From Mesorhizobium sp. (GTDB lineage: Bacteria > Pseudomonadota > Alphaproteobacteria > Rhizobiales > Rhizobiaceae), in assembly GCA_004020315.1 (NCBI GenBank), contig SAQG01000026.1, positions 26,246 to 90,245 on the forward strand: a DNA stretch of 64,000 nucleotides, in the 5' to 3' direction. This document shows, in pieces, positions 35,201 through 40,828 of the stretch (within the stretch, counting starts at the first letter, position 1; the number at the start of each line of letters is the position of its first letter). Under the pieces are notes generated by a model. The model did not search any database and was not told the DNA's origin. It saw only the letters and a program-made list of their open reading frames with translations. A program made the position numbers and the translations under genes.

Positions 35201-37590
35201 TCGGCACTTGGGCCATCCGGGCTACGGACAGCCGTCTGGTTGGGATCGCTGAGCGTCGGTAGGTCTGCCTGTTTGTCGATCGCTTCGAGAAGACTCTCCT
35301 GCGCCTGCTCGTATTCGGCCTGCGCAGTGCTGGCGCTTTCAAGCGCGTTATTGGCGAGGGTCAACCGGTTTTGCGCATCCGCCAGCGTACCCTTCGGCTC
35401 GGGCGGCTTCCAATCGAGCCCATAAGGCGCCAACGCCTCGTCGAGCGTCGCCTCGGCACCCTCCATGGCGTTCTTGTATTCAGGGTCCAGCGCATAGACG
35501 TCGAGCTGTGCCGCGCTCTGCGCAGCCTTTGCTTCTGCCTCACCGAAGTTCGCAATCGCCACGTTCTCGGCTGCGATCGCCTTGGCCACCTCCGGGTCGA
35601 ACCATTTCCAGCTGCCGTCAACCAGCAATGGCACCCACTTCCCGCCCGAAGGTGCCGTGGGTGATGGCGGGTTCCCGTAAGGACCAACCGATGTGGGGCC
35701 ACCGTCGAGAGTCGCGCCGGTTGCGTCTTGTCCCGGACCATATAGTGCCATTGCATCGACCACGGCCTGCTGCTTTTCAAGCGCTTCCGTGCTCAGCTCT
35801 GGCGTTGCTCCGCCGAATATGCCGTCCAGAGTCGTCTTGACGACCAGATCCTCCTTGGCCTGCTCCGGGTCACTGCTGTTCGGATTGATGGAAAGCAGGA
35901 GCTCGGCCAGCGCCTGTTGCGCGGTGCCGGCCGCAATATCCGTGACGGCGCCGGTCGTATCGTTGGTCAGCGTGATCTTGCCGTCTGGCGACGTGGTAAG
36001 CGTATAGCCGTTGAACGTCACGTTGACGGTGGTCCTGGTGCCGCCTTCAATGACTACCGTTTCTCCCGGATGGATCAGATCCGGGTCGCGCGGAGAGGTG
36101 AACAGTTCCGGATTGCTCTCGGCGAGTTCCTCCAGGGTCACGCCGTGGGCCTCGGCGATCTCGGTCAGATTGTCGCCCGGCTGGACCTCGTAATCGATCG
36201 GCTCGCCGTCATTCAGCGTCTCGACGATGGTTTCGGTGCGTCGCCCGTCTTTGTCGAAGACGATCGTCGTCTCAGTGTTGTTTTTGGGATCGACGATGGT
36301 GGTGGTCTGCTCGCCGGTCTCCGTATTGCGTTCGGTGTGGCTGGTTCTGCCGTTGCCGTCGACCGAGTCGGTTGTCTCGGTGTTGCCGTCAACCGTCGTT
36401 ACCGAGCGCGAACCATGTTGATAGTCGTTGTTGTAGGTGACCGTCTTGCCGGTAACCGGATCCGTGACCACGATCTGGAGGGTCTCGCCTTTGTCACCGC
36501 CCTGCGTCACCTCGAGGCCGGCGGCGTTCAGCTCGGCAATCACCTGCTCCGGCGTGAGATTGCGCTCCTCGGCGATCTCTTCGATGCTCTTGCCTTCGGC
36601 GAGCTGTTCCTGGATCGACGGCGCGCCCGAGCCGTCCGCTGCCTGCGAATGCGCCAGGATGGTTTCCTCGCCGCCCGGACCCGTGACCGTTGTTACCGGC
36701 AATGCGGGGCCGCCGGCGGGCGTCACCGTCTCCACGGTCGCCCCATTCGGCAGGTTCTTGGTGACGGTTTCGGCACCGTCGCGGTTCGTTTCGGTGGTTG
36801 TGGTTACACGGGTTTGGGGATTCGTCGTGCGTTCGGTGACTGAGCCGTCGCCGAGATCGTCCACGAACTTGGTCGTGATCGCGCCTGTCTGGGCGTCGAC
36901 AGTGGTGGTTTGCTTGCGGCCGAGATCGTCCCGGATCGGCGAGGAGGTCGTCTGTCCGTCGCCACCCGTCACTTGGGTGTAATAGCCGCCGTGGTGATAG
37001 TCCTGGTTTTCGGTGATCGTGCGGCCGGTGCCGTCTTTGATCACCACCGTACGGGTGTCGCCGTTGGCATGTTCAGTCGCCGTCGCCGTCATTTTGTCGA
37101 CGTTCAGAGCTGCCACCACCTGCTCGGGAGACATCTTCCGCTCATGGGCGATATTGTCGATACTTTTGCCGCCCTCGATCGCCTTGAGAATGTCATTCGC
37201 CGTGGCGACTTCCGGTGAGACAGCGCCGGCGTCGGGCTCACCACTGGTCAGCAGGATGTTTGGCGTACCGCCGAAATTCTGCGTCGTGAAGAGCGCAGGC
37301 GCGGCGGTGGTGGCGCCGTTGCCGTTTGCCGCGGTGACTGCGGCAGGCAACGCCGGTGCCGGCTGCGCCGCCGGGGCAGTCGGCTGTGCCGTCGTCAGTT
37401 CCGCATTGACCTGCGTCAGCCGCTGGCGAGCGCTCGCGGCAGCCTCGGTCTCGCCCATCTTGTTGGCGAGCCGGATTTCATTTTGCAATTTCGTGACTTC
37501 GGTCTGCAGCCGCGTGATCTGCTCGGCATTGGCCTTTGGGTCGACCCTGGGCGGCGGCGGGGGTTTGAGGGTGTTAATCGGGCGGATCAT
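26179..37590 (-). CDS. giant multi-domain protein with LysM, DUF4781-like, zincin and SH3b regions
   Basis: A single uninterrupted frame of 3,803 codons starting at ATG 37590 with GGAGG six bases upstream (TTG 37593 is the alternative). No signal peptide is present. In order: Pro-rich start and coiled coil (20-70); two related helical/Thr-rich modules with PEQV boxes (about 131-167 and 324-356); LysM (466-514); long helical linkers; a hydrophobic DUF4781-like region (1341-1542); Pro/Gly linkers with a repeated GPDGVYRPT box; four degenerate helical repeats of about 65 residues (from about 2100); HELSH zinc-peptidase motif (2960-2964); four 53-residue IPWL repeats (about 3137-3310); about four membrane helices (3417-3615); SH3b (3664-3718); LysM-like end. 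It lies between the two T3SS blocks and may be its secreted substrate. Function unknown. Confidence 0.9.
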   Translation of the reverse strand: MIRPINTLKPPPPPRVDPKANAEQITRLQTEVTKLQNEIRLANKMGETEAAASARQRLTQVNAELTTAQPTAPAAQPAPALPAAVTAANGNGATTAAPALFTTQNFGGTPNILLTSGEPDAGAVSPEVATANDILKAIEGGKSIDNIAHERKMSPEQVVAALNVDKMTATATEHANGDTRTVVIKDGTGRTITENQDYHHGGYYTQVTGGDGQTTSSPIRDDLGRKQTTTVDAQTGAITTKFVDDLGDGSVTERTTNPQTRVTTTTETNRDGAETVTKNLPNGATVETVTPAGGPALPVTTVTGPGGEETILAHSQAADGSGAPSIQEQLAEGKSIEEIAEERNLTPEQVIAELNAAGLEVTQGGDKGETLQIVVTDPVTGKTVTYNNDYQHGSRSVTTVDGNTETTDSVDGNGRTSHTERNTETGEQTTTIVDPKNNTETTIVFDKDGRRTETIVETLNDGEPIDYEVQPGDNLTEIAEAHGVTLEELAESNPELFTSPRDPDLIHPGETVVIEGGTRTTVNVTFNGYTLTTSPDGKITLTNDTTGAVTDIAAGTAQQALAELLLSINPNSSDPEQAKEDLVVKTTLDGIFGGATPELSTEALEKQQAVVDAMALYGPGQDATGATLDGGPTSVGPYGNPPSPTAPSGGKWVPLLVDGSWKWFDPEVAKAIAAENVAIANFGEAEAKAAQSAAQLDVYALDPEYKNAMEGAEATLDEALAPYGLDWKPPEPKGTLADAQNRLTLANNALESASTAQAEYEQAQESLLEAIDKQADLPTLSDPNQTAVRSPDGPSAEETNQQGKAAHAEVAELFTNVSLHTANGNKATIDQMISSTELELKLTDAKPGSPEYTAIEERLESLQTLKGAAANQVTLAEAYQEYGIAQKEAADLAVTMEPLKQQLLAQAQERNPHHFDWEGYTNGRGEFTGKILSQDIVEENGQLYVVTVYENDTFTDENGDDTNVHKSALTYALDDENIREDFRNDPLNKQWQEMLASTQDMSAPVCTPYGNGSHSALEAAKSTIIGAQVDLLDAGLRDAKTGLVEATTARDQAITDYGPGTVEAPAGTLKPGETAVKIKVNGRDLWVAPEVAAAYEEQGPGAIGDSGKWVQIEMDGQMLWVPPEVAAAEIDRGQAETEKNELEDWEQNVRPAMVAGRDWYAFSASHPKLLEYGLEEHEAKLKNEYFEEQRDKALAGYQVQFENLYEAGFTGEYKTYTSGELSGTVAQTLGLDPSSEGVEKVVDEITDRAGDDAEVKIVPIFSLDGGMESSTALFAIKSDGNEAGYVDSSGKYYSTFDEFQHENRIFSEKGNLVMAKGGDMSLGEDGFSLDELEVADARKVDFWDKATDIGLGIVAGVSTIVSFVPGGQWAIPIAIGSGSILGGKALIKEGDHLLQGGDFDSQSAWNVATGVTAFLPVGAGALRTFGLAKTSLSSSQAFAGGFGMTRMKDASWGIGRFQVNVKEAAYAGKVSEFMQSGNRLTTAAWGLDAGAVVTGVPLLGKSVEDLAAHGGEMSLLELANAVVGIGVGTVGTGLGGRSLLYNMPGAGGTRNGTHTSASFPGAADSGPQPRAVYEMGPDGVYRPTGEQVMPDPDEIIIDGDVVGETSDQQGTGFGTRNGFDNTGWTNRPTGQRALPAGDPNGPNQLPPTGGRFDPPGDGQSSRPMVVHEQGPDGVYRPTDQLVFHDPSHPVVEGTVVNVHDEGPSAPGERGDPENRGAQGAREQNVRPPADGDPIVVPPVRGGGTTRPAESGLRLVWDPATKSFTGMPKPDAGDYTYTSGKDPQQTGYLDGARPSDPAVLATPDEVLLQSETETRDGSSRETTERQGPSGAKLPEDGAQGTRPLMRYTLGNRHTGEMLVDFNLPEGLRVVAIPEPKAITAAPEPVPAPVELDPSLPVLYLGADGRWTADPNARTELTDTGHPSPVRPDGTPIINRFSSNPYSFGQTFNAVKAGLRRIGTRYLNTEPRYDYPKLGELVDSIYHRPVQQDGVTAGQDIYVEAGGKYLPAKVIVAGPQASMTRDIVLPGEHATDAGYLGSGPTVERAKRGSITTPNGQLRVNTPAREVHTFDPADNPEVSHRSALGETLAATLPALPDDAATPAPTWTPEQVELVGDYLHSLERSSDPVVRDAVTMTRVQLGGRGLPQSGTEMTQAQHHALDEMLNADRNSPFTGSKPAGQLSMNGLTTLQVFSAQGKLPHLSPGEVIDQLGLSSDARLPRGEQSLTAGALPGEAAWTDAGRGIVGDYLKAASGSTDPNLAAAANAASPFFKGRATKPGKAVTAAQQDALMQVLAADSGSTWVYGPKLQPESSFKPAGKLSPEGRYNEKVLSGHETWTPYLWREMRGYAANQQKSADPAVQSLAHALENALPASKPKAGTEINSEVPVLLERLLDADKASSWRAPTFFTDAQGVWRSDRATVSWFLQEHEANVLGGPMLNDLATRAVGLGGSMFSIKVPLPSRQVYGELSLKNNGPEGTGFLLPVHPNDAKGQKLFVNGYRPNFAYDEAAAPYARWVASAPMVSKNTFQSESAVGASLSIAGFSVSGAYVKRTLLYLGGEGGRPGYTLREPGPLSKRAASFWEEAARGGASHYSAEGKVPGLEDRVLYRNYNVIAPFGGGKEPWRGSPAFEGVAREAGAGPLNRLDRKDHGVGFAINLGQWPLTTVELGTVRKDLVPHTRTARAHPGFSEGAQKVFSALETSDGGLTPDVLQHLDAYLAEIAASPNPNLRFAGQRVSDVFPELGGAPYPDQLAFVDGRPDGMGKPAWKALRQQLDQQARGELTPTQAHYLNQLVALEVRDNSPPANGLPPAGEGPIAPRSPAPRPVRNGQGSAADGSLGPSFAKPLTQAEIAANRQEAASLLDDMLHQNLGMAEVTKANLTDQLSRSPTLMELLRGAHANGVRIVNPARHDLRIFDANSGDDLTATGSQYVSDLGVVFVDAEAFRAGDADSDTVLAEFVDMLGHELSHVADAAIDLHPDNFPDRQAFKDAVVSAYLNVEGEATFVQYAAADELAVNSGKPAAILGAEGNSAQADIFARYKAGEIDRSQAVEEMATLFTDKQPSTADGTYGEFYGRYADELYDYYASIGSHPPAETGRPAPANKGQSASNNGPLTRDGVRAIPLYQVPDLVMGDFQPNQIPWLKREQVSELTEQQFRDMDQAGLLPYLTKSQLRGIPKAKIDQVNIAGLAGKQIPWLTEGHIRNVTDQQFRDLGKAGLTPHLTKSQLQAIKGDKVEFVNVSTLEARQVPWFKPGQVASFTSQQFKDLGEAGLLKNLTERQVPAIPETMIDSVDVAKFDPSQVPWLTEKQIPVLTRDQWGAFTIHHTEALTQPQIEAVTPKQFEEMSPGQFRKFTLEQFEWMSGDQTNALSVLQLTTYRATHKKAMTPDQATSVDLALRHARMRENGQALATFGSMSTTSYVLWSSLPPTWTATAGAVAFGVRGVVFGAQALFPNATANHKPFGRFLNALAGATFIAAAPGAATGMIQGKDLVVNSTFTLGNIVYGTKSMLQSFTGRPVIRNMAEYLAGPGYVLGCAFYTVHSWPAPIATVAGTMFTFGCAEFWASAIRTDRMNRRSVPRTDADIAAAEKSDKRWAAWDRWTLGITFGVGMLLFSLDALLAEPWEGPKTTPPPDPKKPDGDASSQQPDDPSDVPDGPQTPPEDFPQLVVVADDGLNLRSRPSTDSARIIVLEPGTFVDQTGKPATEPSGQEWIPVEGFGADGENHAGWVSGDYVAPHPDGARNSEGRINPELEQRGYRWVEAGDGSSIRAIARANKADVAETVVLNMDHILSPDMIFSGDRIYLPATLG

Positions 37591-37677
37591 CAAAAACCTC
37601 CGGAGCCGGTCAGTCCTGGTTCAGGCAGTCTGTCTGCCGTCAACGCCCCCGCGCCCGACAGTGCAAGCCCCAGCTGC

Positions 37678-38556
37678 TTACCGGGGCGGCTTCCAATAAA
37701 TGCCGAAGGCAGCGAGTTGCTCTTCCGACCGTTTTACGCGTTCTGCAGCATTGACTTCAGACTGCACAGCCGTCAGTGCCGCCAGAATCTCGACGGCGGC
37801 GAACGCCGGCGCCATGCTGCGAAAGAACGACTGCGAATTTGACGTGACGACGATTGTTTCGCGCGCGATGCGAGCCAGTGGCGACACGCTGCTATCGGTG
37901 ATTGCCACCACGCCGACACCCTGCCGAGCCGACTGGCGCGCCACGTCGATCGTCGTGCGCTCATAAGGAGACATGCCCACAGCAAGGAGGATGTCGTCCC
38001 GTCCCGCAGCCTGCAAGGCATCCAGACCATGTCCGCCCATCTCGCCGACAAGCGTCACCTTGCGGTCACCGCCAGCCAGAAGCGACATGATGTGAACGAA
38101 GTGGTTCGCGACCGGATAACCGGAGCGCGAGCCGAGACCGAACAGGTTGCGCGATCGAGCAAGCAGCTCGGCGGCAGCAACGAATTGTGCGGCATTGCCG
38201 TATTCACCCAGACTTGAAATCTGGGCCGCGAGAGTGTCGGCGACCACCCCTGCAATCGAATATCCCGGATCGCCGTCGTCCTGTCCCATACCCTGTCGCG
38301 CCGGCTCACCGGCGCCTGTCTCCCGCAGCGCGCGCGCATAAAGGCTGCGCATATCCTCGTAGCCTTCGAGGCCAAGCCATCGCGCCAACCGCATCATCGT
38401 GCTGTGCGAGACGCCGGCCTGGTGCGCCTGCTCGCGCATCGACATCAGTGCGACATCCTTAGGATGATCCAGCACGAAACGCGCGGCGACCCGCAACTGC
38501 GGCGGCATGTTCTCGAACCGTTCGACCAACAGCTCCGCCAAAGGACCTTGTTCCAT
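37678..38556 (-). CDS. RpiR/MurR-family transcriptional regulator
   Basis: A 292-residue regulator with an N-terminal HTH_6 domain (RFENMPPQLRVAARFVLDHP ... AHQAGVSHSTMMRLARWLG) and a C-terminal SIS sugar-phosphate-binding domain (GLGSRSGYPVANHF, VGMSPYERTTIDVARQ). It sits 87 bases upstream of the giant gene on the same strand, so both may share a promoter, and divergent from the needle-like gene. Members respond to sugar phosphates or to N-acetylmuramic acid 6-phosphate. A cell-wall ligand would suit the LysM neighbour but is inference. Confidence 0.9.
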   Translation of the reverse strand: MEQGPLAELLVERFENMPPQLRVAARFVLDHPKDVALMSMREQAHQAGVSHSTMMRLARWLGLEGYEDMRSLYARALRETGAGEPARQGMGQDDGDPGYSIAGVVADTLAAQISSLGEYGNAAQFVAAAELLARSRNLFGLGSRSGYPVANHFVHIMSLLAGGDRKVTLVGEMGGHGLDALQAAGRDDILLAVGMSPYERTTIDVARQSARQGVGVVAITDSSVSPLARIARETIVVTSNSQSFFRSMAPAFAAVEILAALTAVQSEVNAAERVKRSEEQLAAFGIYWKPPR

Positions 38557-38616
38557 TCCAAAATACCCCTTTCACCCCGGTGTCAGGTTACTCCCGGAAT
38601 GGCGGCAATGCAACAG

Positions 38617-38645
38617 TTGGAACTGAAATGGTTCATATATTCCAA
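38617..38645. promoter_or_regulatory. TTGGAA-N17-TTCCAA inverted repeat, candidate RpiR operator
   Basis: In the divergent gap between the RpiR-type gene (start 38556) and the needle-like gene (start 38756), TTGGAA at 38617-38622 pairs with TTCCAA at 38640-38645. An inner GAAC/GTTC pair lies between them, and ATATAT sits beside the right arm. The setting fits autoregulation plus control of the right T3SS block. Confidence 0.4.
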
Positions 38646-38755
38646 GTGGACTTTCATTTTCGATCACGCTGCCTTAAGCTGCCTTCGCAACCTGCCGGAT
38701 CGCATAGGCGTGATTCCGGAGTTTGTAACTTGAACGGTCCCTCAAGGAGACAATG

Positions 38756-38938
38756 ATGGCTGCTACCCCTCCCATTACGTCCGGCTCTGCCGGGTCACCG
38801 GAACAGAACCTGGACAAGATGATCAAGCATCAGGAGCGCATGTTTAGCCTCGAGATCACAAAAGAGATCGCGAAATCTCAACATGACATGCTGATGAGCA
38901 CCGCCAGGACGCTCGGCCAGTCGGCTGAAAAGGCCTAA
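38756..38938 (+). CDS. small T3SS protein, candidate needle subunit
   Basis: A 60-residue protein (MAATPPITSGSAGS then a helix from about residue 20: KMIKHQERMFSLEITKEIAK ... LMSTARTLGQ). AAGGAG is placed six bases before ATG 38756 (three before the in-frame ATG 38753). No signal peptide. Size, a disordered start plus one long amphipathic helix, and position just before sctD fit a SctF/NopA-type needle subunit or another small exported apparatus part. A strong hairpin follows it, as expected for a high-copy product. No sequence motif proves the identity. Confidence 0.55.
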   Translation: MAATPPITSGSAGSPEQNLDKMIKHQERMFSLEITKEIAKSQHDMLMSTARTLGQSAEKA

Positions 38939-38960
38939 GGCGGGGATTCTCGCGAACCCT

Positions 38961-38986
38961 GCGCCGCCGCAAGCACCCGGCGGCGC
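38961..38986 (+). terminator. GC-rich 9-bp hairpin after the needle-like gene
   Basis: GCGCCGCCG (38961-38969) and CGGCGGCGC (38978-38986) are perfect complements around an 8-base loop, 22 bases after the small gene stop and before sctD. There is no T-run, so it more likely protects the upstream mRNA or causes partial termination than acts as a full stop. Confidence 0.6.
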
Positions 38987-39060
38987 ACTTGCACGGCAGG
39001 AATGTTTCGACGCCGTTGTCAGGCTGCGTCTGAATTGTCATCGGCGGGAGATGAAGTGGC

Positions 39061-40062
39061 ATGACCGCTCATTCTATCGGCAAATTTTGGGATGCGGCGC
39101 CCGCGCGGCGGCTGCGATCGATTATCACCCACTCCCCGGGATCCGGGCATTCCATTGCGCTCAGCGTAACGCATGGATTTCACGCGGGCGCCCAACTCAG
39201 TCTGGTCGAGCCTCTGTATACTGTTGGCTCCAGCACCGAGTCGGACATTGTCCTCAGGGATGCCGGCATCGCTCCGGTTCACGCAAGGTTGCGGCGCAAG
39301 GGCAGCCAAATTGAGATCGAAGCCGTCGGCGGCGACGTCACACTCGCCACGGGCGAGATCGTCCATGAAGGCCAAGGCAGCCGCTGCAAGCTGCCGCTCA
39401 CGATAAATATCGGCGATGCCCATATCCGGCTGATCAACCCAGAGCGCCCGCCGAATCGCTGGTCCGTTTCTGATCGCCCGCTTCTGGTTGCAGGCAGCGT
39501 TCTCTTTGCCGTGTTCGCTGTTTCCGTGGCTGCCAATGGGTTCTCTTTCGCCAAGCCCGACATTGGCAAAAAGATATCCGCTCAGGATGGTGAACCGATC
39601 AGAGTGGCCCTCGCTGGCGAGGCCGGGCAAAGCGTCCTGGACGATTCATCGCCGACACAATTACCCAGTGCCGCCGAAGCGGAAAGCCAACTCAAGCTGC
39701 GCCTCGAGCAATCTGGCATCAGCACATTGGCCGTTCAGCGATCACCTGGACGGCTCGTGGTCTCGGGTGTGATCCCCAATGACAAGAATGGCGCGTGGGC
39801 CGAAACGCAATCCTGGTTCGACCAGACGTTCGGCACGCACATCCCCCTCGTCTCCAATGTCATGATCGGCAACGCCGAGCAGGCTCCACGCCTGAGGCTC
39901 CAGGCGATCTGGTATGGCGAGCGGCCCTATGTCATCGCCGCCGACGGTGCACGATATCATGAAGGTGCATTCACCAATGACGGCTGGACCATCAAGCGCA
40001 TTGGCGAAACGGAACTTCTCCTGACGAAGGGCGGCGCCACGGTCGCGCTGAAATATCCGTGA
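39061..40062 (+). CDS. sctD: T3SS inner-membrane ring protein SctD (FHA-type)
   Basis: A 333-residue YscD/PrgH-family protein, the outer of the two inner-membrane rings. The N-terminal cytoplasmic FHA-like domain (about 30-125: HAGAQLSLVEPLYTVGSSTESDIVL, PVHARLRRKG) precedes one transmembrane helix (about 142-160) and a periplasmic domain with BON/ring-building folds (SGISTLAVQRSPGRLVVSGVI). It corresponds in place to y4yP of rhizobia. Its stop overlaps the GTG start of the next gene as GTGA. Confidence 0.85.
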   Translation: MTAHSIGKFWDAAPARRLRSIITHSPGSGHSIALSVTHGFHAGAQLSLVEPLYTVGSSTESDIVLRDAGIAPVHARLRRKGSQIEIEAVGGDVTLATGEIVHEGQGSRCKLPLTINIGDAHIRLINPERPPNRWSVSDRPLLVAGSVLFAVFAVSVAANGFSFAKPDIGKKISAQDGEPIRVALAGEAGQSVLDDSSPTQLPSAAEAESQLKLRLEQSGISTLAVQRSPGRLVVSGVIPNDKNGAWAETQSWFDQTFGTHIPLVSNVMIGNAEQAPRLRLQAIWYGERPYVIAADGARYHEGAFTNDGWTIKRIGETELLLTKGGATVALKYP

Positions 40063-40499
40063 ACCGCCGGCTTGAAGGGCCGCGATTCGATACGGCAAGG
40101 ATCGATACAACCGGCCGCGAGGTGCGGCAGGCGGAAGGTGTGCGCGGTCAGGCAATCAACCGGCGGCGGATGAATGGCGTCGACAAAGCCGCAAGCCGTG
40201 CTCAGGGGACGACATCGGCCGCTGGTACGGAAAAGCCACAAAACGCGGAATTCCAGCCCTCCCGAGGCACGAACAGCGAATCCCTCGACGAGGCACTCAT
40301 CAACTTCGTCATGCCGGGTATTCCCGAGCCAGCCATCCTGCGTCGCTCAGTACCTATTCTCCAGCATTTTGTAACACATCTGGTTCCCGGCCTTGAGGGT
40401 GGCGAGCAGCTCAAGACACTTGCCAGAACGCTGATGGAGGATGAAATCGAGCGTCATCGCGATCTGCTTGGCCGGATACAGGAAGGAATCGAAACCTGA
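40059..40499 (+). CDS. T3SS-locus protein, possible SctX-like partner
   Basis: A 146-residue hydrophilic protein read from GTG 40059, overlapping the sctD stop by four bases. The first 70 residues are low complexity and basic; the rest is helical and ends with EQLKTLARTLMEDEIERHR. Position directly before a TPR protein and sctV matches yscX-yscY-yscV of Yersinia and the y4yQ slot of rhizobia. I see only weak C-terminal resemblance to YscX, so this is a positional suggestion. Confidence 0.6.
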   Translation: MNRRLEGPRFDTARIDTTGREVRQAEGVRGQAINRRRMNGVDKAASRAQGTTSAAGTEKPQNAEFQPSRGTNSESLDEALINFVMPGIPEPAILRRSVPILQHFVTHLVPGLEGGEQLKTLARTLMEDEIERHRDLLGRIQEGIET

Positions 40500-40516
40500 C
40501 TGATCCGCGTGACACA

Positions 40517-40828
40517 GTGCATCTGCTGCATGTCTTGGGCTATCTCTACGGGTGTCACGGGCAGGCAAAGCGGGGCGCGGCATACCTGCTTATCGCGGCA
40601 CAGCTGTCGCCGGGAAATGCCGGCGTCCTGCGCACGCTGGCGCATCTGCTCATACTGGATGGCGAAGCGGACAAGGCGTTAGCCACGATTGCCAGGCTGG
40701 AGACTTTGGAGGGAATGGACCACCCGACGCTAGCATTGCTGAAGAGCCGCGCGTTGCTTGTGGCCGGCCGTAAGGCCGAGGCGCACAATGCGTTGCGGAG
40801 CTTCCTATCGCATCGAGCCGCCGAATGA
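40517..40828 (+). CDS. TPR-type T3SS chaperone, possible SctY-like
   Basis: A 103-residue helical protein with about three tetratricopeptide-like repeats (LLHVLGYLYGCHGQAKRGAAYL, RTLAHLLILDGEADKALATI, LKSRALLVAGRKAEAHNALRSFL). This is the pattern of YscY-type chaperones that bind YscX and SctV. The stop overlaps the sctV start as ATGA. The GTG start at 40517 lacks a clear ribosome site; translation may be coupled to the preceding gene or start a few codons earlier. Confidence 0.65.
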   Translation: MHLLHVLGYLYGCHGQAKRGAAYLLIAAQLSPGNAGVLRTLAHLLILDGEADKALATIARLETLEGMDHPTLALLKSRALLVAGRKAEAHNALRSFLSHRAAE

